From: an uncultured Coriobacteriaceae bacterium
GTDB taxonomy: Bacteria > Actinomycetota > Coriobacteriia > Coriobacteriales > Atopobiaceae
DNA: 7,706 nt
Direction of reading: 5' to 3'
Assembly (NCBI GenBank): GCA_900552935.1
Contig: USBN01000051.1
Coordinates: forward strand, 1-7,706
Both the position numbers and the translations under genes were made by a program. Under the pieces are notes generated by a model. That model searched no databases. It was not told where the DNA came from and was given only the letters and a program-made list of their open reading frames with translations. This document shows, piece by piece, positions 1 to 5,597 of the stretch; position 1 is the stretch's first letter, and every line of letters begins with the position of its first letter.

Positions 1-1261
1 TGGCGGTGTCGTCCACGTTGTGGAACATGCCGCGCATGAGCTGCTCGAGCTTGCCGTCGACCTCCTCGAAGGTCCAGGAGAGGTGCTCGGCGTTCTGGCT
101 CATCTCGAGGCCGGAGACGAGCACGCCGCCGGCGTTAGCGGCCTTGCCGGGCATGAAGGCGACACCATTGGCCTGGAAGTACTCGGTCGCGTCAATCGTC
201 GTGGGCATGTTGGCGCCCTCGCCCACGACCTTCACGCCATTGGCAACGAGGGCCTTGGCGTCCTCGAGGTGCAGCGTGTTCTCGCGAGCGCAGGGAAGCG
301 CGATGTCGCAGGGAAGCTGCCAGACGCCGCGGCCGTCACCCTCATGCCAGGTGGCGGCGGGGCGCTTGTCGACGTACATGGCGAGGGAGACGCCCTTGTC
401 GTGGCCGGAGCGCTTCTTGTTGTAGACATGCTCGAGGACGGTGTAATCGATGCCCTCAGGATCCTCGATCCAGCCGTGGGTGTCGGAGCAGGCGAGGACC
501 TTACCGCCGAGCTGCGAGACCTTCTGGACGGCGTAGATGGCGACGTTGCCGGAGCCGTGGACGACGACGTTCTTGCCCTCGAAGGAGTCGCCGTTGCTCT
601 TGAGGTACTCGTCAACGAAGTAGGCGAGGCCGTAACCGGTGGCCTCGGTACGGGCGAGCGAGCCACCGAAGGAGAGGCCCTTGCCCGTGAGGACGCCGGT
701 CCACTCGTTGCGGAGACGCTTGTACTGACCGAACAGGTAGGCAACCTCACGGCCGCCGACGCCGAGGTCGCCAGCGGGAACGTCGGTGTTGGGGCCAATG
801 TGACGGGCGAGCTCGGTCATGAAGGACTGGCAGAAGTGCATGATCTCGTTGTTGGACTTGCCCTTGGGGTCAAAGTCGGAGCCGCCCTTGCCGCCGCCCA
901 TGGGAAGGGTGGTCAGGCTGTTCTTGAGGATCTGCTCGAGGCCGAGGAACTTGAGCATGCCGAGGGTGACGGTGGGATTGAAGCGAAGACCGCCCTTGTA
1001 GGGGCCGATGGCGGAGTTGAACTCGACGCGGTAGCCGCGGTTGACCTGGACCTTGCCGGAGTCGTCGACCCACGGCACGCGGAACATGATCACGCGCTCG
1101 GGCTCGACAAGACGCTCAAGAAGGGCGGCCTCCTCGTACTCGGGGTGCGCGTCGATGCAAGGCTGTAGGGTGCCGAGAATCTCGGTCGCCGCCTGGAGGA
1201 ACTCGGGCTGCTCAGGGTAACGGGTCTTAAGCTCGTCGAGAACCCTTTCGGTATACGTCAT
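1..1261 (-). CDS. gdhA: NADP-type glutamate dehydrogenase, C-terminus cut by window edge
   Basis: This cytoplasmic enzyme reversibly aminates 2-oxoglutarate with ammonium and NAD(P)H to give glutamate. 420 codons are visible from the ATG at 1261. The bacterial hexameric family is about 445-450 residues, so roughly the last 25-30 are off the left edge. Visible motifs are GPYKGGLRF (Lys89) and PMGGGKGGSDFDPKG (catalytic Lys125), followed by PAGDLGVGGRE (Asp165), ARTEATGYG at 203-211 and the Rossmann loop GSGNVA at 236-241. GEGANMPTT lies at 347-355. The segment after the second Rossmann strand is SDTHG, close to the SDS-type sequence of NADP enzymes, so NADP is preferred but not proven. The start is supported by an AGGAG Shine-Dalgarno at 1268-1272, 6 nt from the ATG. 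A perfect inverted repeat (1278-1292) sits just upstream of that site. The gene lies downstream of the lipid kinase on the same strand, but a 349-bp gap argues for its own promoter. Confidence 0.96.
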   Translation of the reverse strand, partial: MTYTERVLDELKTRYPEQPEFLQAATEILGTLQPCIDAHPEYEEAALLERLVEPERVIMFRVPWVDDSGKVQVNRGYRVEFNSAIGPYKGGLRFNPTVTLGMLKFLGLEQILKNSLTTLPMGGGKGGSDFDPKGKSNNEIMHFCQSFMTELARHIGPNTDVPAGDLGVGGREVAYLFGQYKRLRNEWTGVLTGKGLSFGGSLARTEATGYGLAYFVDEYLKSNGDSFEGKNVVVHGSGNVAIYAVQKVSQLGGKVLACSDTHGWIEDPEGIDYTVLEHVYNKKRSGHDKGVSLAMYVDKRPAATWHEGDGRGVWQLPCDIALPCARENTLHLEDAKALVANGVKVVGEGANMPTTIDATEYFQANGVAFMPGKAANAGGVLVSGLEMSQNAEHLSWTFEEVDGKLEQLMRGMFHNVDDTA

Positions 1262-1277
1262 CGACGTCTCCTCTCAT

Positions 1278-1292
1278 GCGCCATCTTGGCGC
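1278..1292 (-). promoter_or_regulatory. Inverted repeat just upstream of the gdhA ribosome-binding site
   Basis: GCGCCA-TCT-TGGCGC is a perfect 6+3+6 inverted repeat. It ends a few bases upstream of the gdhA Shine-Dalgarno (1268-1272). In the mRNA it would form a tight stem-loop beside the ribosome-binding site. In DNA it could be an operator. The sequence supports the symmetry only; the role is inferred. Confidence 0.4.
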
Positions 1293-1487
1293 AAACGGAC
1301 CTGGCAGATTGCTCGTCAGCACAGGTGACAGGCACGCCAAGCCACAGGTCGCGAACCGTGCCCCCACGACGCGCGACAAATGTTGGACAGACGCTCAATA
1401 AAATACATTTCAGGTGTTTCCGCAAAGCACGCGCGCAGGCACGATTAGCACCGTTGTAACAAACTCAACCCGAGGTCTTCACAATGC

Positions 1488-1581
1488 GCGCGCAGCACCG
1501 GCGACGTAGCAGACATGGTAGCTGCGATGAGCACGAGGTAGGCGTGGGCGTGGCGGCCGCGACGTGCGCGCAGCACCGGCG
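1488..1581. repeat. 16-bp exact direct repeat, two copies 78 bp apart
   Basis: GCGCGCAGCACCGGCG occurs at 1488-1503 and again at 1566-1581. Both copies lie in the noncoding gap just downstream of the lipid kinase stop. The sequence between them is GC-rich and non-repetitive. The role is unknown. It could be a small duplication or paired binding sites, but GC-rich composition makes short matches more likely by chance. Confidence 0.7.
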
Positions 1582-1610
1582 GCGGCTCCGGCGGGCGCGC
1601 GACCCCTCCC

Positions 1611-2540
1611 CTACGCGCGGCGCGTGGGGTGGATGACCTCGATCGCGCGGTGGGCGCAAGAGATCTCGAAGTGGGAGCCCTCGCAACGCTCGCCGTCGGT
1701 CTGGCAGGGCGGCTCGCCATCGAAGTCGATCACGATGTTCGACGCCGTACGGAAGCGCAGGTAGCGCGATCCGGTGTGGAGCGCCACGCGGGCGCGCGCG
1801 AGAATGCCGAGCGCCTCGATGGTCGAGGGTGAGCCCTCGGAATAGCAGATGTTGAGCAGGCCGTCATCACACACGGCGTCCGGGCAGATGCGGAACCCTC
1901 CGCCGTACGTAGGGCCGACCTGGATGGTGAAGATAACGGAGCTGCCTTCGATCGATTCGCCGTCGATCGCGGCACGGAAGGGCCAGCGGCGCATCTCCCG
2001 GCGGATGACGTCGATGCCGGACGCCGCGAACAGACGCGTGCCGTGGGCACCGGTCGCGAGGCGGCGCTCCATAGTATCGATCGCGATGGCGGCGTCGACG
2101 CCAAACGACAGCGTCTCATCGAAGTACGTGCCATTTACGAGGCCGAGGTCCACGCGGCGCGTGGTGCCTTGGAGGATCTGCGCGAGGGACTTTTCCGGAT
2201 CGTTCGGTATCATGCCGAGAGTGCGGGCATAGTCGTTTCCCGAGCCCAGGGGAATGACCCCCAGGCGCGGGCGGTGGTCGTCGTCAATCTTCATCAGGCC
2301 GTTAACTACCTCGTGGATTACACCGTCGCCACCAAGGGCGAGGACCGTGTCAAACGAGGAGGCCGCCGCGGCCATGTCGATGGCCGCCTTGGGGCCGGAG
2401 GTGAGGCGAACGTCGAACCCGTCCGTCGCGGACTCGTACGCCGAGAGCGTGCGGCGAACGAACTCCGCGCCTTCGGCACCGGCGCCGCTCTGCGATGCCG
2501 GGTTTGCAATAACGAGCGTGTGGCCGAGCGAGAACGCCAT
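1611..2540 (-). CDS. Diacylglycerol kinase-family lipid kinase (YegS/BmrU/DgkB type)
   Basis: The 309-residue product belongs to the soluble DAGK-catalytic-domain family, whose members use ATP to phosphorylate diacylglycerol or related lipids at the inner membrane face. This fits the family's usual length of about 290-330. The N-terminal catalytic half shows NPASQSG (14-20) and LALGGDGVIHEVVNGL (residues 67-82), the nucleotide-binding GGDG signature. It is followed by PLGSGNDYARTLG (97-109). The C-terminal lipid-kinase half has PDAVCDDGLLN (220-230) and FDGEPPCQTD (273-282), the two other typical stretches. There is no signal peptide or membrane segment. The ATG at 2540 has a GGAGGG Shine-Dalgarno at 2544-2549. 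It is transcribed divergently from the tRNA operon and precedes gdhA on the same strand without a visible terminator. The substrate cannot be fixed from sequence: DgkB-like diacylglycerol recycling is the likeliest, and YegS-like lipid kinase or a sphingosine-kinase-like activity is possible. Confidence 0.92.
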   Translation of the reverse strand: MAFSLGHTLVIANPASQSGAGAEGAEFVRRTLSAYESATDGFDVRLTSGPKAAIDMAAAASSFDTVLALGGDGVIHEVVNGLMKIDDDHRPRLGVIPLGSGNDYARTLGMIPNDPEKSLAQILQGTTRRVDLGLVNGTYFDETLSFGVDAAIAIDTMERRLATGAHGTRLFAASGIDVIRREMRRWPFRAAIDGESIEGSSVIFTIQVGPTYGGGFRICPDAVCDDGLLNICYSEGSPSTIEALGILARARVALHTGSRYLRFRTASNIVIDFDGEPPCQTDGERCEGSHFEISCAHRAIEVIHPTRRA

Positions 2541-2585
2541 GGTCCCTCCGAGGATCCAGCCGGTCCTGCGCCGGCACTGCGTTCC

Positions 2586-2591
2586 ATTGTA
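2586..2591 (-). promoter_or_regulatory. Candidate -10 box for the lipid kinase gene
   Basis: On the minus strand this hexamer is TACAAT, which matches the sigma-70 consensus at 5 of 6 positions. It lies about 45 bp upstream of the lipid kinase ATG. No matching -35 is seen at 16-18 bp, so it would need an activator or be a weak promoter. Confidence 0.35.
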
Positions 2592-2652
2592 TCCCCCAAT
2601 ACAGACTCGCGCCGAGCCTGGGTGTTCGAGCGGTGACGCCGCGGGTAAACTT

Positions 2653-2699
2653 GCGCGCCGTCCGTCAATCGTTCAGACTAGCGCGCCATCCACCAGTCG
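2653..2699. repeat. Imperfect 19-bp direct repeat, period 28 bp
   Basis: The unit at 2653-2671 (beginning GCGCGCCGTCCGTCA) recurs at 2681-2699 (beginning GCGCGCCATCCACCA), matching at 15 of 19 positions. All four differences are transitions. It sits between divergent transcription units, where tandem regulator sites often occur. The function is unknown. Confidence 0.5.
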
Positions 2700-2799
2700 C
2701 TCGAACCTGTGTGCCCGCCCGGTTGCCGCTCAAAAATGGCGCGAGCGCAAAGTCGGCGCAACATAAGCCACATCGCAAGATGGCCAGACCCGCCGTTTG

Positions 2800-2832
2800 G
2801 TCATCGCTTGGCCATCGATGCGCCATCGTTTG
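2800..2832 (+). repeat. Three tandem 11-bp repeats upstream of the tRNA promoter
   Basis: The units are GTCATCGCTTG (2800-2810), GCCATCGATGC (2811-2821) and GCCATCGTTTG (2822-2832), consensus GYCATCGNTKS. An inverted GGCCATC core also occurs as GATGGCC at 2779-2785. The 11-bp period puts every copy on one face of the helix. The array ends about 31 bp upstream of the -35 box of the tRNA promoter, where an activator or upstream element would act. Confidence 0.55.
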
Positions 2833-2863
2833 CCCACCATTTTCCAATCGCACAACTTTTCGT

Positions 2864-2892
2864 TTGCCCCAATCGGGCTGCTCGCCTATACT
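2864..2892 (+). promoter_or_regulatory. Sigma-70-type promoter of the tRNA operon
   Basis: TTGCCC (2864-2869) and TATACT (2887-2892) are separated by exactly 17 bp. Initiation would fall near 2899, only a few bases before the first tRNA base at 2905. A short leader like this is normal for a strongly expressed stable-RNA operon. Confidence 0.85.
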
Positions 2893-2904
2893 TAACCGGC
2901 GTTC

Positions 2905-2981
2905 CGGGGCGTGGCGCAGTTTGGTAGCGCATCTGCTTTGGGAGCAGAGGGTCGCTGGTTCGAATCCAGTCGCCCCGACCA
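2905..2981 (+). tRNA. tRNA-Pro, anticodon TGG
   Basis: This 77-nt gene folds into a full cloverleaf. The acceptor stem is CGGGGCG/CGCCCCG, the D stem GCGC/GCGC and the anticodon stem TCTGC/GCAGA. The loop TTTGGGA carries the anticodon TGG at 2939-2941. The T arm contains TTCGAAT with a GCTGG/CCAGT stem. The discriminator is A and CCA is encoded (2979-2981). It reads CCA and, with wobble modification, other proline codons. It is the first gene of a two-tRNA transcript and lies 6 bp before tRNA-Gly. Confidence 0.97.
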
Positions 2982-2987
2982 ACGCAT

Positions 2988-3061
<74 letters not shown>

Positions 3062-3063
3062 TG

Positions 3064-3110
3064 CAAAACAGCAGCTCAGAGGTATTCAAGCCTCTGGGCT
3101 GTTTTGTTTT
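3064..3110 (+). terminator. Intrinsic terminator of the tRNA operon
   Basis: A 9-bp perfect outer stem (CAAAACAGC at 3064-3072 with GCTGTTTTG at 3098-3106) encloses a second stem, CAGAGG (3077-3082) with CCTCTG (3091-3096). The outer right arm ends in a T-rich run through 3110. It follows directly on the tRNA-Gly CCA end. Confidence 0.92.
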
Positions 3111-3215
3111 CCGCACTCGACGTAACGATTGATGACAAACAGCACGGGTCCGCCCAGCTGTCATGCGCACGTCTCTGCACGCCGTGATGCCGCAATCGCA
3201 TCCCCCAAAGCACAC
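3111..3215. other. Gap between the convergent tRNA and PTS terminators
   Basis: This short stretch separates two convergent terminators. It contains one stem-loop candidate at 3132-3164, with nested arms ATGAC/GTCAT, AGC/GCT and GGG/CCC around a TCCG loop. No T run follows it on either strand. I see no gene. Confidence 0.5.
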
Positions 3216-3256
3216 AAAAAAGCGGCCGCCACCGCACGCAGCGATAGCGACCGCTT
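3216..3256 (-). terminator. Intrinsic terminator of the PTS cluster (after ptsI)
   Basis: On the minus strand, AAGCGGTCGC pairs with GCGGCCGCTT, a 10-bp stem with one G-T wobble. The plus-strand arms are 3247-3256 and 3220-3229, with a 17-nt loop, and a minus-strand T run covers 3216-3221. It lies about 70 bp after the ptsI stop codon and faces the tRNA operon terminator, so the two units end convergently. Confidence 0.9.
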
Positions 3257-3327
3257 CCATATCACGCGATACGCATGACGCTCAGCAGCTCCCGGAACGC
3301 TCCCGGCAGCCGTCGAAGCCCGCCCAA

Positions 3328-5034
3328 CTACTTCTGGGCAGCCTCGAGCGCAGCCTTGACCTCTTCCTTGGTCTTGAGCGCGAGGACCTTCTCGGCCAGG
3401 GCGTCAGCCTCGGCCTTCGTCCACTGGGAGATGATCTTGCGGGTGCGCAGGATCGACGGGGCGCTCACGGAGAACTCGTCCAGGCCGAAGGAGATCAACA
3501 TCGGGATAAGCAGCGGATCGGCCGCGGCCTCGCCGCACATGCCAACCATGATGCCGGCCTTGTTGCCCTCTTCGATGATGCGCTTGATGGAGCGCAGCAC
3601 TGCGGGCTGATAGACGGTGTAGAGGTAACGCACGGCGTCGTTGCCGCGGTCAGCGCACATGGTGTAGCCGATGAGGTCGTTCGTGCCGATGGAGAAGAAG
3701 TCGCACTCGGCGGCAAGGTCGTCGGCGATGAGGGAGGCGGCGGGCGTCTCCATCATGGTGCCAACCTCGATGTTCTTGTTGTACTCCACGCCCTCGGCGT
3801 CGAGCTCGGCCTTGCACTCCTCCACGAGCTTCTTGACGTCGCGGACCTCGTCAAGGTCAGTCACCAGCGGGATCATGATCTTGATGTCGCCAAAGGCGGA
3901 GGCGCGGAGCAGGGCGCGGAGCTGCACCTTGTACTGATCGGCGTTGGAGAGGCAGTAGCGGACGGCACGGTAGCCCATGAACGGGTTATCGTCATGGGTG
4001 AGGTGGAGGTACGGAATCTCCTTGTCGCCGCCCACATCAAGGGTGCGGATGATGACCGGCTTGTCCTTCATGCGAAGGGCGACCTTCTGGTACGCGGCGA
4101 ACTGCTCGTCCTCGCTGGGGAGCTCGGTGGCATCCATGAAGAGGAACTCGGAGCGGAACAGGCCAACGCCCTCGTCGTCGCGCTCGGCGGCGACGTTGGC
4201 GTCATCGGGGTTGCCGATGTTGGCGACGAGAAGCTTCTCGAGACCGTCGGCGGTCTTCGTCGGGACGCCACGGTAGGCCTCGAGCGCGGCCTTCTCGGCA
4301 GCGGCCTTCTCGGCAAGATCCCTGAATCCCTCAAGCTCGGTCTCAGACGGAGCGAGGACGACCTCGCCGGTGGTGCCGTTCACGACGACGGTGTCGCCGT
4401 TCTTGATGAGGGAGCAAGCGTTCTCGAGCGACAGGACAGCCGGAATCTCGAGGGCGCGGGCGATGATCGCGGAGTGGGAGGTGCGGCCGCCGACCTCGGT
4501 TACGATGCCGACGACGTTCTCCTTGTCGATCGTGGCGGTCATGGACGGCGTGAGGTCGTGCACGACGACGATGGAGTCCTTGGGAAGGACGGAGAGGTCG
4601 ACGAGCTCCTTGCCGAGAAGCTCGGCGAGGATGCCGGTGCGGATGTCCTGGACGTCAGCGCAGCGCTCGCGAATGAGCTGCTCCTCAGAGGCATCGAACA
4701 TGGCGTAGAACATGTCGCAGACCTCGTCGATGGCCTGCTCGGCGCACTTGCCGTCGTTGATGCGGTTGTTGACCTCATCGATCATGAAGGGGTCGTTGGC
4801 CATGGTGATGTGACCCACCATGATCTCGGCCTCCTTCTCGCCGACCGTAACCTTCATGCGGTCAGCCTGAGCCTGCGTCTTGGCGCAGAAGGCATCGAGG
4901 GCGGCCTGATAGCGGGCGCGCTCCTCCTCGTCAGTGTCCTGGTGCGTGGCCGGAACGTAGGACAGGTCCGGCTCGACGGCAACCTGAGCAGAGCCGATGC
5001 CGATACCGTCAGACGCGTTAACACCCTTGTACAT
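3328..5034 (-). CDS. ptsI: PTS Enzyme I (phosphoenolpyruvate-protein phosphotransferase)
   Basis: Enzyme I takes phosphate from PEP on a histidine and passes it to HPr in the cytoplasm, the first step of all PTS sugar uptake. The 568 residues match the family's usual length. The N-terminal HPr-binding and phosphohistidine part holds GGRTSHSAIIAR, with active His187. The C-terminal PEP barrel has FRSEFLFM (Arg294), IIRTLDVGGDKE (Arg330, Asp333, Lys338), METPAA (Glu429), GTNDLIGYT (Asn452, Asp453) and GMCGEAA (Cys500). All main catalytic residues are present. One departure is Gly456 where the family signature normally has Gln (GTNDLxQYT); I checked the GGC codon at 3667-3669. The start has an AGGGGGG Shine-Dalgarno-like run at 5039-5045. 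The gene lies 114 bp downstream of ptsH, separated by hairpins, and ends before a strong terminator. Confidence 0.98.
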   Translation of the reverse strand: MYKGVNASDGIGIGSAQVAVEPDLSYVPATHQDTDEEERARYQAALDAFCAKTQAQADRMKVTVGEKEAEIMVGHITMANDPFMIDEVNNRINDGKCAEQAIDEVCDMFYAMFDASEEQLIRERCADVQDIRTGILAELLGKELVDLSVLPKDSIVVVHDLTPSMTATIDKENVVGIVTEVGGRTSHSAIIARALEIPAVLSLENACSLIKNGDTVVVNGTTGEVVLAPSETELEGFRDLAEKAAAEKAALEAYRGVPTKTADGLEKLLVANIGNPDDANVAAERDDEGVGLFRSEFLFMDATELPSEDEQFAAYQKVALRMKDKPVIIRTLDVGGDKEIPYLHLTHDDNPFMGYRAVRYCLSNADQYKVQLRALLRASAFGDIKIMIPLVTDLDEVRDVKKLVEECKAELDAEGVEYNKNIEVGTMMETPAASLIADDLAAECDFFSIGTNDLIGYTMCADRGNDAVRYLYTVYQPAVLRSIKRIIEEGNKAGIMVGMCGEAAADPLLIPMLISFGLDEFSVSAPSILRTRKIISQWTKAEADALAEKVLALKTKEEVKAALEAAQK

Positions 5035-5073
5035 GAATCCCCCCTGGATCTAAGTACCCTAAGTAGCAATAGA

Positions 5074-5105
5074 AAGGAGGGTCAGCGCAGTGCGCCGCCC
5101 TCCTT
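5074..5105 (-). promoter_or_regulatory. Intercistronic hairpin between ptsH and ptsI
   Basis: AAGGAGGG (5074-5081) pairs perfectly with CCCTCCTT (5098-5105). Inside it a second stem, GCGC (5085-5088) with GCGC (5092-5095), closes an AGT triloop. On the minus strand the hairpin is followed by TTTCTATTG, a weak T-rich tail. It could act as a partial terminator or an mRNA-stabilising stem giving more HPr than Enzyme I. Confidence 0.6.
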
Positions 5106-5124
5106 AACACGCCATCTGTGGCAC

Positions 5125-5138
5125 GGGGCCAAGGCCCC
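5125..5138 (-). promoter_or_regulatory. GC-rich palindrome just after the ptsH stop
   Basis: GGGGCCAAGGCCCC reads as a near-complete palindrome and would form a tight stem-loop (GGGGC with a 4-nt loop) in the transcript, 10 bases after the ptsH stop codon. No T run follows. It stacks with the hairpin at 5074-5105 to make a structured ptsH-ptsI spacer. Confidence 0.45.
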
Positions 5139-5148
5139 AAAGGCGATA

Positions 5149-5412
5149 CTACTCGCCGATGCCGCTCTTGACGAGCTCGACGGCGGCGGCGAGAGCGTCA
5201 GCCTCGTCAGCGCCATCGCACTTGATCTCAATCTCGGTACCGCAGGAAAGGCCAGCGGCCATGAGGGCCATCGGCGACTTGCCGTTGGTCTCCTTGCCAT
5301 CGGCAACGATGGTCACGGTGCTGGCGAACTTGCCCATGGCGGAGGCAAAGGTGCCGGCCGGACGCATGTGAAGACCCTGCGGATTGATGAGCGTAACCTT
5401 CTCGGAAACCAT
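5149..5412 (-). CDS. ptsH: PTS phosphocarrier protein HPr
   Basis: HPr carries phosphate from Enzyme I to the EIIA components. The 87-residue product has the family's length and landmarks: NPQGLHMRPAGTF with the phosphorylated His15 and Arg17, and GKSPMALMAAGL with Ser46 at the position that HPr kinase/phosphorylase modifies in Gram-positive bacteria. The frame stays open upstream to 5499, but I place the start at 5412. That ATG gives His15 its canonical number and has a GAGGAG Shine-Dalgarno at 5419-5424, 6 nt away. The added upstream residues look noncoding. Ser46 suggests possible regulation by HPr kinase, but that gene is not in the window. It lies between fruK and ptsI on the same strand. 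Confidence 0.98.
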   Translation of the reverse strand: MVSEKVTLINPQGLHMRPAGTFASAMGKFASTVTIVADGKETNGKSPMALMAAGLSCGTEIEIKCDGADEADALAAAVELVKSGIGE

Positions 5413-5511
5413 GCTGAACTCCTCTTTTTTCTTTATGGCCCTTGCGAGCCCTACCCCATAAACACTATGAGCCGACGGATACCCCCGCGACTCATCCACG
5501 TGCTTAGGTCG

Positions 5512-5539
5512 AGTCTAGCAGACCATGAGCACGCTGGAA
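5512..5539 (-). promoter_or_regulatory. Weak candidate promoter for ptsH-ptsI
   Basis: On the minus strand TTCCAG (5534-5539) and TAGACT (5512-5517) are 16 bp apart, each a partial match to the sigma-70 hexamers. It would start transcription about 95 bp upstream of the HPr ATG. The 185-bp gap after fruK makes a promoter here plausible, but the hexamers are weak and readthrough from fruK is equally possible. Confidence 0.3.
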
Positions 5540-5597
5540 CCTAAATACCAAACCAGAACGCTTCCGTTCGTCAACACCATCGAATCTACGACAACGG

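Larger units (their letters stand above)
1262..1610. other. Intergenic region between lipid kinase and gdhA
   Basis: This is a 349-bp gap between two minus-strand genes, so it should hold the gdhA promoter. I find no hexamer pair that I trust. The most AT-rich stretch, around 1395-1415, reads TGTATTTTATTG on the minus strand and is the best place for a -10 element. Other structure includes a perfect GCGCCA/TGGCGC inverted repeat at 1278-1292, CACAGGT repeated at 1320-1326 and 1343-1349, GGCACG (1331-1336) facing CGTGCC (1357-1362), and a 16-bp exact direct repeat (1488-1503 and 1566-1581). No intrinsic terminator for the lipid kinase is visible, since no hairpin is followed by a minus-strand T run. 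I see no convincing gene here. Confidence 0.6.
2541..2863. other. Divergent intergenic region between lipid kinase and tRNA operon
   Basis: This noncoding stretch separates the minus-strand lipid kinase from the plus-strand tRNA promoter. On the minus strand, TACAAT (2586-2591) is a good -10 candidate for the lipid kinase, about 45 bp upstream of its ATG. It overlaps a small inverted repeat (TGTAT/ATACA with 6 bp between), but no good -35 is visible. Further right are an imperfect 19-bp direct repeat (2653-2671 and 2681-2699) and three tandem 11-bp units (2800-2832) just upstream of the tRNA promoter. I find no convincing open reading frame here. Confidence 0.6.

Noticed and set aside
20..1168. 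Plus-strand 382-codon frame opposite gdhA.
   Set aside because: Antisense shadow of glutamate dehydrogenase; composition is biased and no motif is visible.
3163..5544. Very long plus-strand open frame (793 codons) opposite ptsI and ptsH.
   Set aside because: It is the antisense shadow of ptsI and ptsH in GC-rich DNA. The minus-strand frames carry clear Enzyme I and HPr motifs, while this product is a repetitive Gly/Val/Asp/Leu-rich sequence with no recognisable domain.
5556..5569. Small hairpin GAACG-CTTC-CGTTC after fruK as a terminator.
   Set aside because: The stem is only 5 bp and the minus-strand tail (TGGTTTGGTATTT) is interrupted, so it is too weak to call a terminator.
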